From positions 372,001 to 436,000 of the forward strand of contig NZ_JAAIIH010000001.1 of assembly GCF_012932365.1 (NCBI RefSeq): a stretch of 64,000 nucleotides of DNA, given 5' to 3'. Below are positions 26,360 to 35,224 of this stretch, piece after piece. The stretch's first letter is position 1, and each line of letters opens with the position of its first letter. The notes under the pieces are model-generated. The model worked only from the letters and a program-made list of their open reading frames with translations, made no database searches and was not told the origin of the DNA. The position numbers and the translations under genes are program-made. Source of the DNA: Bifidobacterium moraviense. GTDB taxonomy: Bacteria; Actinomycetota; Actinomycetes; Actinomycetales; Bifidobacteriaceae.

Positions 26360-27154
26360 ATGGCAACGTACCGCAAGCAGCGCGCGTTCGCGCCCGCAGG
26401 ATTCTTCGAATGCGAGGGCCGCGGCCTGCAGTGGCTCGGCGAGGCGCAGGCGCAGGGCGGCCCGCGCGTGGTGAACGTGTACGGCTGGGGAGACGGCTAT
26501 CTGGACATCGAGCGCGTGGAGGCCTGCTCCCCCACGCCGCACGCCGCGTACCGGTTCGGCGCGGCGCTGGCGCGCATGCACGACGCGGGCGCCGCGCACT
26601 TCGGCTCCGCGCCGGCCGGCTACGACGGCACCTGCTACTTCGGTCCCCTGCAGGATCCGGTGCCGATGGACGTCGGCGCGTGGGACGATCCGGTCACGTA
26701 CTACGCCGAGGGCCGACTGATCCCCATGGTCGAGATGGGCATCCGCCGCCGCACGCTCGACCGCGACGACCTGGAGCTCACCCGACGGGTGATCGACGCG
26801 ATGCCCGAGATCCTCGGCAAGGCGGCGGACGACAGACCCGCCCGCGTGCACGGCGACCTGTGGAGCGGCAACGTGATGTGGACGCGCGACGCCGACGGCG
26901 GGACCGAGGCCGTGCTCATCGACCCGGCGGCGCACGGCGGACACCGCGAGGAGGATCTGGCGATGCTCCACCTGTTCGGCATGTCGTACCTGAGCAACAT
27001 CTACGAGGGCTACGAGTCGGTGCATCCGCTGAGGAAGGGCTTCGCGGACCGCCTCACCCTCTGGCAGCTCTACCCCATCGCCGGCCACTGCGTGTTCTTC
27101 GGCGGCGGCTACGTGAGCGAATACCGCGAGATGTGCCGCTCGCTGCTGGACTGA
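26360..27154 (+). CDS. Fructosamine/ketosamine kinase family protein
   Basis: The 264 residues have the kinase-fold motifs RVHGDLWSGNVMW (catalytic loop, near residue 175) and VLIDPAAHGGHREEDLAML (metal-binding Asp). The N-terminal lobe with ARMHDAGAAHFG is also family-like. Members phosphorylate sugar-amine adducts to allow their removal. The true substrate in bacteria is often unknown. The ATG at 26360 follows AAAGGAAG. A hairpin terminator follows the stop. Confidence 0.88.
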   Translation: MATYRKQRAFAPAGFFECEGRGLQWLGEAQAQGGPRVVNVYGWGDGYLDIERVEACSPTPHAAYRFGAALARMHDAGAAHFGSAPAGYDGTCYFGPLQDPVPMDVGAWDDPVTYYAEGRLIPMVEMGIRRRTLDRDDLELTRRVIDAMPEILGKAADDRPARVHGDLWSGNVMWTRDADGGTEAVLIDPAAHGGHREEDLAMLHLFGMSYLSNIYEGYESVHPLRKGFADRLTLWQLYPIAGHCVFFGGGYVSEYREMCRSLLD

Positions 27155-27208
27155 GCCGGACCGGAACCACCGAGCCGGACATACTGTGCTGTCCTATCGC
27201 ATAACAGT

Positions 27209-27246
27209 GCCCTAGGTGTATTGCCTCATCGCATAACACCTAGGGC
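27209..27246 (+). terminator. Terminator after the fructosamine-kinase-like gene
   Basis: GCCCTAGGTGT (27209-27219) pairs exactly with ACACCTAGGGC (27236-27246) around a 16-nt loop and is followed by GTTTGCG. Confidence 0.75.
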
Positions 27247-27360
27247 GTTTGCGTATGCGAACCGCGGAATCGGGCGGATTCGCGCGTCCGGAGGCTTCCG
27301 ATTCCCCTCCGCGCGGCATCGGGATCGAGCGGAGACGACCGCCCGCGTCACCTGCGACTC

Positions 27361-27516
27361 CGCGGATTTGGCGGATCTGACCATGCGTCCGACGTGCGCG
27401 GTCGCGGATTTGGCGGAAGTGACCCCGGGGGCGCTGCAGAACGGTCCTCTGGGGTCACTTCCGCCAAATCCGCGATGCGTCATGCGAATCGGATGGTCAG
27501 ATCCGCCCAATCTGCG
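27361..27516. repeat. Nested inverted repeats built from one ~20-bp unit
   Basis: The outer arms 27361-27384 and 27493-27516 pair at 22 of 24 positions. Inside them, 27402-27426 and 27451-27475 pair perfectly over 25 bp. All four arms are variants of one unit beginning CGCGGATTTGGCGGA. The element lies between convergent genes and could form a very long branched hairpin or cruciform. A similar layout with a different unit is at 61432-61642. Confidence 0.85.
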
Positions 27517-27621
27517 ACCCGGATTCGACCGATCGCGAAGTCCGATATCACATCTCCGGCGCGGCATCCGGTCTGCTGCCCCGCCCGTGCGCGACAGGCC
27601 GCCGTGCACGCGGATGCAAGC

Positions 27622-28773
27622 TCAGCTCAGGGCGTCCTTGAGCTTCGAGAAGAAACCGCCCTTGCGGCCGCCGGCCGTACGCGGCTTGGAGCTCTGCGCC
27701 ACGTGCCCGGCGGAGGCGTCGTGCAGCTGGCCGAACTGGGTCATGAGGTCGCGCTCGCGGTCGTTGAGCTTGGTGGGGATGTGGACGGCGATGTGCGCCA
27801 CGAGGTCGCCGCGCTCCTGCGTCCTGAGCCTGGTGACGCCGAGGCCCTTGAGCGCCACGGTGTCCTCGGGCTGGCATCCGGCGGGGATGGTGATCTTCTG
27901 CGGGCCGTCGAAGGTGTCGATCGTCAGCTCGTGGCCCAGCACGGCCCAGCTCATCGGCACCTGGATCCAGCAGTGCAGGTCGTCGCCGTCGCGCGTGTAC
28001 TGCTTGTCCGCCTTGATGCGCACGTCGATGTAGAGGTCGCCGGCCGCGCCGCCGCCCTCGCCCACCTCGCCCTGGGAGGCGAGGCGCAGACGCGAGTCGT
28101 CGCTGATGCCGGCGGGCACGTTCACGCCCACGGATCGCTTGGTGCGCACGCGTCCGTGGCCCATGCAGCTCGCGCACGGCTTCTCGATGATCGTGCCGTG
28201 GCCCTCGCAGCGCTCGCACGGGGCGGACGTCATCATCTGGCCGAGCATGGTGCGCACGACCTTCTGACGGAAGCCCTGCCCGTGGCAGTCGGGGCAGGTG
28301 ACGGGCTGCGCGCCGGACTGGGAGCCGGAGCCGCCGCATTCCTGGCACAGCGCGAACGTGGTGATGTCGGTGTGCGCCACGCCGCCGAACACCGCCGTCT
28401 TCAGATCGATGGTGACGCTGGCCAGCGCGTCGCGGCCCGGCTGGGTGCGCGGGATCGGCCCCTGGGAACCGCCGCCGAAGCCGCCGCCGAAGAACTGTCC
28501 GAAGATGTCGCCCATGTCCCCCATGCCGAACGGCGAACCGCCGAACCCGGCCGACGCCTGCGGGTTGTTCGGATCGACGCCCTGATCGTACATCTGGCGC
28601 TTCTGCGGGTCCGAGAGCACCTCGTAGGCGGCGTTGACCTCCTTGAACTTGTCCTCGAACTGGGGGCCGGCGATGTCGGGATGATACTTGCGGCTCATCT
28701 TGCGATAGGCCTTCTTGATCTCCTCTTCGCCGGCCGTGCGCTCCACGCCCAGCACCTCGTAATAGTCTGCCAC
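27622..28773 (-). CDS. dnaJ: DnaJ-family co-chaperone
   Basis: This is a complete type I DnaJ of 383 residues: J-domain with YHPDIAG (HPD near residue 34), Gly/Phe-rich linker (GFGGSPFGMGDMGDIFGQFF), four CxxCxGxG zinc motifs (CQECGGSG, CPDCHGQG, CERCEGHG, CASCMGHG) and the C-terminal substrate domain. It stimulates DnaK ATPase and hands over unfolded proteins. The start is GTG at 28773 (VADYYEVLGVERTAG), with an AAAGAGA site. It follows hrcA by 50 bp in one heat-shock operon, the DnaJ2 arrangement of actinobacteria. Confidence 0.96.
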   Translation of the reverse strand: MADYYEVLGVERTAGEEEIKKAYRKMSRKYHPDIAGPQFEDKFKEVNAAYEVLSDPQKRQMYDQGVDPNNPQASAGFGGSPFGMGDMGDIFGQFFGGGFGGGSQGPIPRTQPGRDALASVTIDLKTAVFGGVAHTDITTFALCQECGGSGSQSGAQPVTCPDCHGQGFRQKVVRTMLGQMMTSAPCERCEGHGTIIEKPCASCMGHGRVRTKRSVGVNVPAGISDDSRLRLASQGEVGEGGGAAGDLYIDVRIKADKQYTRDGDDLHCWIQVPMSWAVLGHELTIDTFDGPQKITIPAGCQPEDTVALKGLGVTRLRTQERGDLVAHIAVHIPTKLNDRERDLMTQFGQLHDASAGHVAQSSKPRTAGGRKGGFFSKLKDALS

Positions 28774-28823
28774 TGGTTCTCTTTCTGTTCGTTGTGTCGC
28801 TGACATTGTGCCATGGACGGCCG

Positions 28824-29939
28824 TCAGTCGCCGGCGTCCCCGTCCGTCTCGCCGCCGCCCTCCTCGCGGTTCACGAAGCCGGTGAGGTAGCGGGCCACGG
28901 CGCGCACGGCGGCCATGGTGGCCGCGTAGTCCATGTGCGTGGGCCCGATGGACCCCACGAAGGCGATCGGCTCGGCGCGCCGCGCGCCGCCGTCGGCGTC
29001 GTCCGCATCGGCCGTCTGCGCGGTGCTCTGCCCATAGCCGCTGGTGACCACCGACGCGTGCAGCAGTCCGGGCGTGTGGGTCTCGGAGCCGATGGCCACG
29101 CCCACGCCGTGCGGCTGCGACACCTCGCTCAGGGAGCTCATGAGCTTCATGAGCACGACCTGCTCCTCGAGCGCGTCGAACAGCGGCGCCAGATCGGCCA
29201 GTCCGGCCGAGGACTGCTGCGCGAGCTTGGAGGCGCCGGCCATGTACATCGTGCCGGAGCGCTCCTCGTCGGCCATGTCGTCCATCACCTTGGCCAGCGA
29301 ACGGGCGAGGGGACGGACGGACGCGAACGCCGGGGAATCGGCGATGTCGCGCACGCGCTCGCCCGCGGCGGCAAGCGACGTGCCCTGGCATTCCTCGTTG
29401 ATCCGGGCGTTGAGCGTGGCGACGCCGTCCTCGGCGGGGGACGCCGGGAGACTGACCGTGCGCTGCGCGACGCGGCCGGTGTCCGTGATGACCACGGCGA
29501 GGTGCAGACCCGGGGCGAGCGGGACGATCTCGAGCCGGCGCAGCGCCGAACGGGCCAGGGACGGCGAGGCGACGACGGCCACCTGCCCGGTGATCCTGGC
29601 GAGCAGCCGGGCGGCGCGCTGCAGCGTGTCGTCGAGGCTCACGGATCCGGACAGGAACGTGTCGATGCCGCGTCGCTGCGCGGCGGACAGCGGCACGACC
29701 GTGGCGAGCTTGTCCACGAACGTGCGGTAGCCCTTCTCGGTGGGGATGCGCCCCGCCGAGGTGTGCGGCTGGATGAGGTACCCCTCGTCCTCGAGCGCCG
29801 CCATGTCGTTGCGCACGGTGGCTGAGCTGACGCCGAGATCATGCTCGCGGGTGATGGACGACGAGCCGACGGGCTCCTGCGAGCGGATGTAGTCCTCCAC
29901 CACGGCGCGCAGCACGAGCATGCGTCGATTGTTGGCCAT
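28824..29939 (-). CDS. hrcA: HrcA, heat-inducible transcription repressor
   Basis: The 371 residues have an N-terminal winged HTH (MLVLRAVVEDYIRSQEPVGS; ATVRNDMAALEDEGYL) followed by the GAF-like and dimerisation parts with the family end motif VGSIGPTHMDYAATMAAVRAV. HrcA represses heat-shock genes by binding CIRCE elements, and one lies upstream at 30033-30059, so the gene is autoregulated. The ATG at 29939 has AAGGAGG. A central acidic insertion (SGYGQSTAQTADADDADGG) precedes the last motif. Confidence 0.96.
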   Translation of the reverse strand: MANNRRMLVLRAVVEDYIRSQEPVGSSSITREHDLGVSSATVRNDMAALEDEGYLIQPHTSAGRIPTEKGYRTFVDKLATVVPLSAAQRRGIDTFLSGSVSLDDTLQRAARLLARITGQVAVVASPSLARSALRRLEIVPLAPGLHLAVVITDTGRVAQRTVSLPASPAEDGVATLNARINEECQGTSLAAAGERVRDIADSPAFASVRPLARSLAKVMDDMADEERSGTMYMAGASKLAQQSSAGLADLAPLFDALEEQVVLMKLMSSLSEVSQPHGVGVAIGSETHTPGLLHASVVTSGYGQSTAQTADADDADGGARRAEPIAFVGSIGPTHMDYAATMAAVRAVARYLTGFVNREEGGGETDGDAGD

Positions 29940-30280
29940 GCGCGCCTCCTTACGATGCGTCCGCGGGGCGCCGCGCCGCGGGATGCCCGCGCGCCGCTTC
30001 GCCGTACTGAATTGCGATACTGACCATTGTATTAGCACTCAAAGGTTCCGACTGCTAATCGACGCGGTGCGCTTTCGTTACCGGCTGAGTGGAAATCGAA
30101 CCGGTTCGTTCGACTGTTAGCGTTCACGTTGTCTACTTCTCACAGAAACGCACAAAACACTCCAAAACAGCGCGCCGGTGTCGTATCTGGCGTTTAGCAT
30201 GAAAGGGCAATGTGAAGGCAAATCATGGCATGCGCCCGCGCGTGCCGTGTGGCCCGAATTATTGGAAGGAAATAGCAACT
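29940..30280. other. Divergent promoter region between hrcA and tkt
   Basis: The 341 bp are less GC-rich than the genes. The CIRCE at 30033-30059 is the one clear element. An imperfect CAAAACA repeat (around 30152 and 30164) lies upstream of tkt. No convincing -35/-10 pair for tkt and no coding frame were found. Confidence 0.6.
30033..30059. promoter_or_regulatory. CIRCE operator (HrcA site)
   Basis: TTAGCACTC-N9-GACTGCTAA matches the CIRCE consensus TTAGCACTC-N9-GAGTGCTAA at 17 of 18 arm positions. It lies about 95-120 bp upstream of the hrcA start and is expected to give heat-inducible hrcA-dnaJ expression. Confidence 0.9.
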
Positions 30281-32386
30281 ATGACCGAATTCAAGGAGAC
30301 CGAACTGGACGAGCGCGCCATCAAGATGGCCAAGGTCCTGTCGGCCGACGCGGTTGAGAACGCCGGCTCCGGCCACCCCGGCTCCCCGGTGTCCCTGGCG
30401 CCCATCGCCTACACGCTCTACCAGCACTTCATCAAGCACGATCCGAACGATCCCAACTGGGAGGGTCGCGATCGCTTCATCCTTTCCGGCGGCCACGCCT
30501 CCCTCACCCAGTACGTCCAGCTGTACTTCTCCGGCTACGGCCTGACGCTGGACGATCTCAAGCACTTCCGCGGCGGCGCCGACACCCGCACCCCGGGCCA
30601 CCCGGAGTACGGCCTGACCCCCGGCATCGAGATGACCACCGGCCCGCTGGGCCAGGGCTTCGCCTCCGCCATCGGCTTCGCGTACGGCGAGCGCTTCCAG
30701 CGCGGCCTGCTCGACCCCGAGACCCCGAAGGAAGAGTCCCCGTTCTACCACAAGATCTGGGCCATCTGCGGCGAAGGCGACATCGAGGAGGGCATCTCCG
30801 GCGAGGCCGCCGCCCTGGCCGCCAACCAGAAGCTCGGCAACCTCACCGTGATCTTCGACGCCAACCGCATCCAGATCGAGGGCGACACCAACCTGGTGCT
30901 GGCCGAGGACGTGCTCAAGCGCTTCCAGGCCTACGGCTGGTACACCGACGAGTTCAGCTTCATCCAGCCCGACGGCTCCTACAAGGAGGACGTCGAGGGC
31001 CTGGCCGACGTGATCGCCAAGGCCGAGGCCGCCGCCCCGGACCAGCCGAAGCTCATCAAGGTCCACACCCTCATCGCGTGGCCGACCCCGGGCAAGACCA
31101 ACGACCCGTCCTCCCACGGCTCCAAGCTGGGCGCCGAGGCCGTCGCCGGCCTCAAGAAGGTCCTCGGCTACGATCCGGAGGAGTCCTTCCACGTCGACGA
31201 GGAGGCCCTCGCCCACGCCCGCAAGGTCGCCGACCGCGGTCTCGAGGCCCACAAGGCCTGGGACGAGAAGTTCGACGCCTGGCGCAAGGCCAACCCGGAC
31301 AAGGCCGCCCTGTACGACCGTCTGAAGGCCGGCGAGCTGCCGGAGGGCTTCGACAAGGCCATCGACGACCTCGAGGCCACCTTCGAGGTGGGCAAGGGCG
31401 TCGCCACCCGCGGCGCCTCCGGCTCCGTCCTCAACGCCATCGCGGCCGTCATGCCCGAGCTGTGGGGCGGCTCCGCCGACCTCGGCGGCTCCAACAAGAC
31501 CGACCTCAAGGGCGCGGCCACCTTCGCCCCGGCCGAGTGCGCCACCAAGCAGTGGCCGGTGTGCAGCGAGTTCGGCCGTCAGCTGCACTTCGGCGTGCGC
31601 GAGTTCACCATGGGCTGCATCACCAACGGCATCCTGCTGGGCTCCCACACCCGTCCGTTCGGCGGCACGTTCTTCATGTTCTCCGACTACGAGCGCTCCG
31701 CCGTCCGTCTGGCCGCCCTCATGGAGATCCCGAACCTGTACATCTGGTCCCACGACTCCGTCGCCGTCGGCGAGGACGGCCCGACCCACCAGCCGATCGA
31801 GCACCTCGCCTCCTTCCGCGCCATGCCGCAGCTCGAGGTCGTCCGTCCGGCCGACGCCTTCGAGACCGCCGAGGCCTACCGCTACTTCTTCGAGAAGAAG
31901 AACACGCTGCCGGCCGCCATGGTCCTGTCCCGCCAGGGCGTCCCGGTGCTCGCCGAGACCGCCGAGAAGGCCAAGGACGGCGTCAAGCGCGGCGCCTACG
32001 TCCTCGTGGACACCGAAGGCACCCCGGACGTGATCATCATGGCCACCGGCTCCGAGGTCCAGCTGGCCGTCTCCGCCGCCAAGACCCTGGCCGGCGAGGG
32101 CGTCAAGGCCCGCGTGGTCTCCGTCCCGTCGCTCGAGTGGTTCGAGGAGCAGGACGCCGACTACAAGGAGTCCGTGCTGCCGGCCGGCGTCAAGGCCCGC
32201 GTCTCCGTGGAGGCCGGCGTGGCGATGCCGTGGTACAAGTACCTCGGCTCCTACGGCAAGCCCGTCTCCATCGAGCAGTTCGGTCTGCAGGGCTCCGGCT
32301 CGCAGAACCTCATCGACCTCGGCATCACCGCCGAGCACGTGGTGGACGCCGCCAAGGCCTCCATCGCCGAGGTTCAGGCCGCCTGA
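30281..32386 (+). CDS. tkt: Transketolase
   Basis: The 701 residues have the N-terminal thiamine-diphosphate domain (SGHPGSPVSLAP; GHASLTQYVQL), the metal/cofactor motif at about residue 160 reading ICGEGDIEEGIS, the pyrimidine-binding domain (GVREFTMGCITNGI, SVAVGEDGPTHQPIEHL) and the C-terminal domain. In bifidobacteria it works with transaldolase and phosphoketolase in the fructose-6-phosphate shunt. The usual GDG metal motif is GEG here. Codon choice is strongly biased, consistent with high expression. The ATG at 30281 follows GGAAGGAAA. Confidence 0.97.
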   Translation: MTEFKETELDERAIKMAKVLSADAVENAGSGHPGSPVSLAPIAYTLYQHFIKHDPNDPNWEGRDRFILSGGHASLTQYVQLYFSGYGLTLDDLKHFRGGADTRTPGHPEYGLTPGIEMTTGPLGQGFASAIGFAYGERFQRGLLDPETPKEESPFYHKIWAICGEGDIEEGISGEAAALAANQKLGNLTVIFDANRIQIEGDTNLVLAEDVLKRFQAYGWYTDEFSFIQPDGSYKEDVEGLADVIAKAEAAAPDQPKLIKVHTLIAWPTPGKTNDPSSHGSKLGAEAVAGLKKVLGYDPEESFHVDEEALAHARKVADRGLEAHKAWDEKFDAWRKANPDKAALYDRLKAGELPEGFDKAIDDLEATFEVGKGVATRGASGSVLNAIAAVMPELWGGSADLGGSNKTDLKGAATFAPAECATKQWPVCSEFGRQLHFGVREFTMGCITNGILLGSHTRPFGGTFFMFSDYERSAVRLAALMEIPNLYIWSHDSVAVGEDGPTHQPIEHLASFRAMPQLEVVRPADAFETAEAYRYFFEKKNTLPAAMVLSRQGVPVLAETAEKAKDGVKRGAYVLVDTEGTPDVIIMATGSEVQLAVSAAKTLAGEGVKARVVSVPSLEWFEEQDADYKESVLPAGVKARVSVEAGVAMPWYKYLGSYGKPVSIEQFGLQGSGSQNLIDLGITAEHVVDAAKASIAEVQAA

Positions 32387-32418
32387 ACCGAACCGCGCGG
32401 CGCCTCCGCGCCGCCACC

Positions 32419-32448
32419 GGGGAGGGGCCCGGCCATGGGTCCCTCCCC
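32419..32448 (+). terminator. Hairpin between tkt and tal
   Basis: GGGGAGGGGCCC (32419-32430) pairs with GGGTCCCTCCCC (32437-32448) with one G-T wobble and a 6-nt loop. It may end or attenuate the tkt transcript before tal. Confidence 0.6.
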
Positions 32449-32492
32449 TCACGAAGATTTGATCCAATTAAGGTATCAAGGAGAAAAAACAC

Positions 32493-33596
32493 ATGACTGA
32501 AGCAACTCAGCGCACCTCCGACAACGGCGTGTCCATCTGGCTGGACGACCTGTCCCGCTCCCGCATCGAGTCCGGCTCCCTGCAGGACCTCATCGCCAAC
32601 AAGAACGTCGTGGGCGTCACCACCAACCCGTCCATCTTCCAGAAGGCCCTGAGCCAGGTCGGCCCGTACGACGCCCAGCTCAAGGAGCTCGGCAAGGTCG
32701 ACGTCGAGACCGCCGTGCGCGAGCTCACCACCACCGACGTGCGCAACGCCACCGACATCTTCCGCGAGATCGCCGAGGCGACCGACTTCGTCGACGGCCG
32801 CGTCTCCATCGAGGTCGACCCGCGTCTCGCCCACGAGACCGAGGCCACCGAGAAGCAGGCCGAGGAGCTGTGGGCCAAGGTCAACCGCCCGAACGCGATG
32901 ATCAAGATCCCGGCCACCCTCGAGGGCCTGCCGGCCATCACCGCCACCCTGGCCAAGGGCATCTCCGTCAACGTCACCCTGATCTTCTCGCTCGAGCGCT
33001 ACGAGCAGGTCATCGACGCCTACATCGAGGGCATCGCCCAGGCCGCCGCCAACGGCCACGACCTCAAGCACATCGGCTCCGTCGCCTCCTTCTTCGTCTC
33101 CCGCGTGGACACCGCGGTCGACAAGCTGCTCGAGGCCAACGGCTCCGACGAGGCCAAGGCTCTCGAGGGCAAGGCCGCCGTGGCCAACGCCCGTCTGGCC
33201 TACGAGCTGTTCGAGAAGAAGTTCGCCGAGGATCCGCGCTGGGCCGAGCTGGCCGCCAAGGGCGCCAAGGTCCAGCGTCCGCTGTGGGCCTCCACCGGCA
33301 CCAAGAACCCGGCCTACTCCGACTGCAAGTACGTTGACGAGCTCGTCGCGAAGCACATCGTCAACACCATGCCGGAGAAGACCCTGAACGCCCTGGCCGA
33401 CCACGGCAACGGCGCCCCGTCCATCGAGGGCACCTACGAGGAGTCCCACGCCATCATTAACAAGCTGGCCGAGCTGGGCATCAACCTCAAGGACGTCACC
33501 GACAAGCTCGAGGCCGACGGCGTGGCCGCCTTCATCAAGTCCTGGGATTCCGTGCTGGCGGACGTCCAGGCCGGCATCGACCGCGTCAACGGCTGA
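32493..33596 (+). CDS. tal: Transaldolase
   Basis: The 367 residues match the longer actinobacterial transaldolase class. Features are the start SIWLDDLSRSRIESG, VTTNPSIFQKAL, the Schiff-base lysine in AMIKIPATLEGLPAI, and SVASFFVSRVDTAVDK. It transfers a dihydroxyacetone unit between sugar phosphates, feeding the bifid shunt together with the transketolase gene just upstream. The start ATG follows AAGGAG by 9 nt. Codon use is as strongly biased as in tkt. Confidence 0.97.
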   Translation: MTEATQRTSDNGVSIWLDDLSRSRIESGSLQDLIANKNVVGVTTNPSIFQKALSQVGPYDAQLKELGKVDVETAVRELTTTDVRNATDIFREIAEATDFVDGRVSIEVDPRLAHETEATEKQAEELWAKVNRPNAMIKIPATLEGLPAITATLAKGISVNVTLIFSLERYEQVIDAYIEGIAQAAANGHDLKHIGSVASFFVSRVDTAVDKLLEANGSDEAKALEGKAAVANARLAYELFEKKFAEDPRWAELAAKGAKVQRPLWASTGTKNPAYSDCKYVDELVAKHIVNTMPEKTLNALADHGNGAPSIEGTYEESHAIINKLAELGINLKDVTDKLEADGVAAFIKSWDSVLADVQAGIDRVNG

Positions 33597-33641
33597 GCGC
33601 TCCCGCTCCGTTCGCGACGCAGCCGCATAGGCTGAACTAGC

Positions 33642-33683
33642 CGAAAGGGTCCCACCCCTCCTTGGAGAGACGGGGCCCTTTCG
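33642..33683 (+). terminator. Terminator after tal
   Basis: CGAAAGGGTCC (33642-33652) pairs with GGGCCCTTTCG (33673-33683) apart from one wobble, and the TTTCG of the right arm supplies a short T run. Confidence 0.75.
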
Positions 33684-33811
33684 CATGTCCGTCCCGCATG
33701 CCGGCTCGTTTCCGTTCGCATCACGGGCACGCCGCCGCCGGAGCCGCCTCCCGTCGCCGCCGGCGGATAGCTTGGCGACGAACGGAACCGAGCAACCAGG
33801 GAGTACAGGAA

Positions 33812-35224
33812 ATGCGACAGCCATCGCCATCGTCGAACGCCATCGACGCCTCGTCCGCCGCACGGACGCCGCGGATGCGCGGACTGTCGCCCCGGCAGCG
33901 CATCGTGATGACGTTCACGTTCTTCTCCATGTTCTTCGGCGCCGGCAACCTCATCTTCCCGCCGTTCGTGGGCGCGCAGGCGGGAGCGGCCGCGGTGCCG
34001 GCGACCGTGGGATTCATCGTCTCCGCCGTGGGCCTGCCGATCCTCGGCGTGCTGGCGGTGTCGTTCGCCGGCGGCTTCGACAATCTCGCCCGCCGGGTCT
34101 CCCCCGGATTCGCCACCGTGCTCGCCGTGGCGATCATCCTCACCATCGGCCCGTGCTTCGCCATTCCGCGCACCGCCACCACGTCGTTCGAGATGATGGT
34201 CGCCCCGTTCGCGGGCGCGGACGGACGCTGGGCGGCCCAGCTGATCTATTCGGTCGCGTTCTTCGCGCTCTCGTTCCTGTTCGCGCAGAGGCCCGAGAAG
34301 CTCTCGCACGTGCTCGGCCGGTTCATGGGACCGCTATTGCTCGCGCTCATCGCGGTGATCTTCGCCGCGTGCCTCGTTCACGGCGTCGGCACGCCCGCGG
34401 TGCCGGGCGGCGACTACGCGTCCGGGCAGCTGACGCGCGGATTCCTCGACGGCTACCAGACCATGGACCTGCTGGCCGCGCTGTACTTCGGCATCGTGAT
34501 CAGCGCCAACATCCGGGCGAACGGCGTCGGCGACGAGCCGCAGGTGCGCCGCGAGACCGCGTACGCAGGCCTCGGCACGGGCGCGCTGCTCGTCCTCATC
34601 TACGGTGCGCTGAGCTACGTGGGCGTGGTCTCCGGCGCGATCGTCGCCATCGACCCCGCGCACGACACCGGCGCCACGGTGCTCACCAACCTCACGTCGT
34701 CCGTCTTCGGGACCGCGGGCACCGCGTTCCTCGGCGCCGTGTTCGTGATCGCGTGCCTCAACGTGTGCACCGGCCTCATCTGCACCTGCGCGTCCTACTT
34801 CCACGAGCGCTTCCGCACCGTCGCCGGTCACGGCGTGAGCTACCGCGCATGGCAGGTGGTCTTCACGCTGTTCAGCCTCGTGGTGTCCAACGCCGGACTG
34901 TCCGCGATCATCAGGGTGTCCGTGCCGGTGCTCTCCGCGCTGTACCCGATGGCCATCGTGCTGGTGGCGCTGGCGCTCACCCATCGCTGGTTCGCCGCCA
35001 GGTTCGGCCGCGTGTACTTCTGGACCGTGCTGTTGGTGGGCGTGACGGCGCTGATGGGATGTGTCAGCGATCTGGTCGTCGTGTTCGGCGGATCGCTGCC
35101 GTGGCTCGCCGCCGCGCTGGATCTGCTGCCGCTGCAGTCCTATTCGCTGGGTTGGGTCGTCCCTGCCGTGGTCGGCATGCTCGTCGGCGTGGTCGATTCG
35201 GCGAGGCGCCACGGACGCGGCTGA
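33812..35224 (+). CDS. brnQ: Branched-chain amino acid transporter (LIVCS family)
   Basis: The ATG at 33812 gives 470 residues with about 12 membrane helices. The family segments include FFSMFFGAGNLIFPPFVG near the N terminus and FAIPRTATTSFEM around residue 115. BrnQ proteins import leucine, isoleucine and valine with sodium or protons. The first 30 residues (SPSSNAIDASSAARTPR) are polar and not part of the fold. AGGGAG lies about 8 nt before the start. The gene is monocistronic, bounded by the tal terminator and a long gene-free stretch. Confidence 0.94.
   Translation: MRQPSPSSNAIDASSAARTPRMRGLSPRQRIVMTFTFFSMFFGAGNLIFPPFVGAQAGAAAVPATVGFIVSAVGLPILGVLAVSFAGGFDNLARRVSPGFATVLAVAIILTIGPCFAIPRTATTSFEMMVAPFAGADGRWAAQLIYSVAFFALSFLFAQRPEKLSHVLGRFMGPLLLALIAVIFAACLVHGVGTPAVPGGDYASGQLTRGFLDGYQTMDLLAALYFGIVISANIRANGVGDEPQVRRETAYAGLGTGALLVLIYGALSYVGVVSGAIVAIDPAHDTGATVLTNLTSSVFGTAGTAFLGAVFVIACLNVCTGLICTCASYFHERFRTVAGHGVSYRAWQVVFTLFSLVVSNAGLSAIIRVSVPVLSALYPMAIVLVALALTHRWFAARFGRVYFWTVLLVGVTALMGCVSDLVVVFGGSLPWLAAALDLLPLQSYSLGWVVPAVVGMLVGVVDSARRHGRG

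Larger units (their letters stand above)
27155..27621. other. Gene-free region with a terminator and a nested palindromic element
   Basis: The 467 bp between the kinase and dnaJ stops (convergent genes) hold a terminator at 27209-27246 and the nested inverted repeats of 27361-27516. ATCGCATAACA is also repeated (27197 and 27228). No coding potential beyond chance frames was seen. Confidence 0.8.

Noticed and set aside
27361..27516. Nested repeats considered as an insertion-sequence relic
   Set aside because: There is no transposase fragment, no target-site duplication that I could see, and the arms are internal variants of one unit. It is kept as a repeat finding only.
30194..32467. A 757-codon minus-strand frame over tkt
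   Set aside because: It exists because of the strong codon bias of tkt. The product is Gly/Leu/Val-rich without motifs.
33662..33811. Upstream extension of BrnQ by 50 residues
   Set aside because: It would start inside the tal terminator and is Arg-rich. The ATG at 33812 has a ribosome site.
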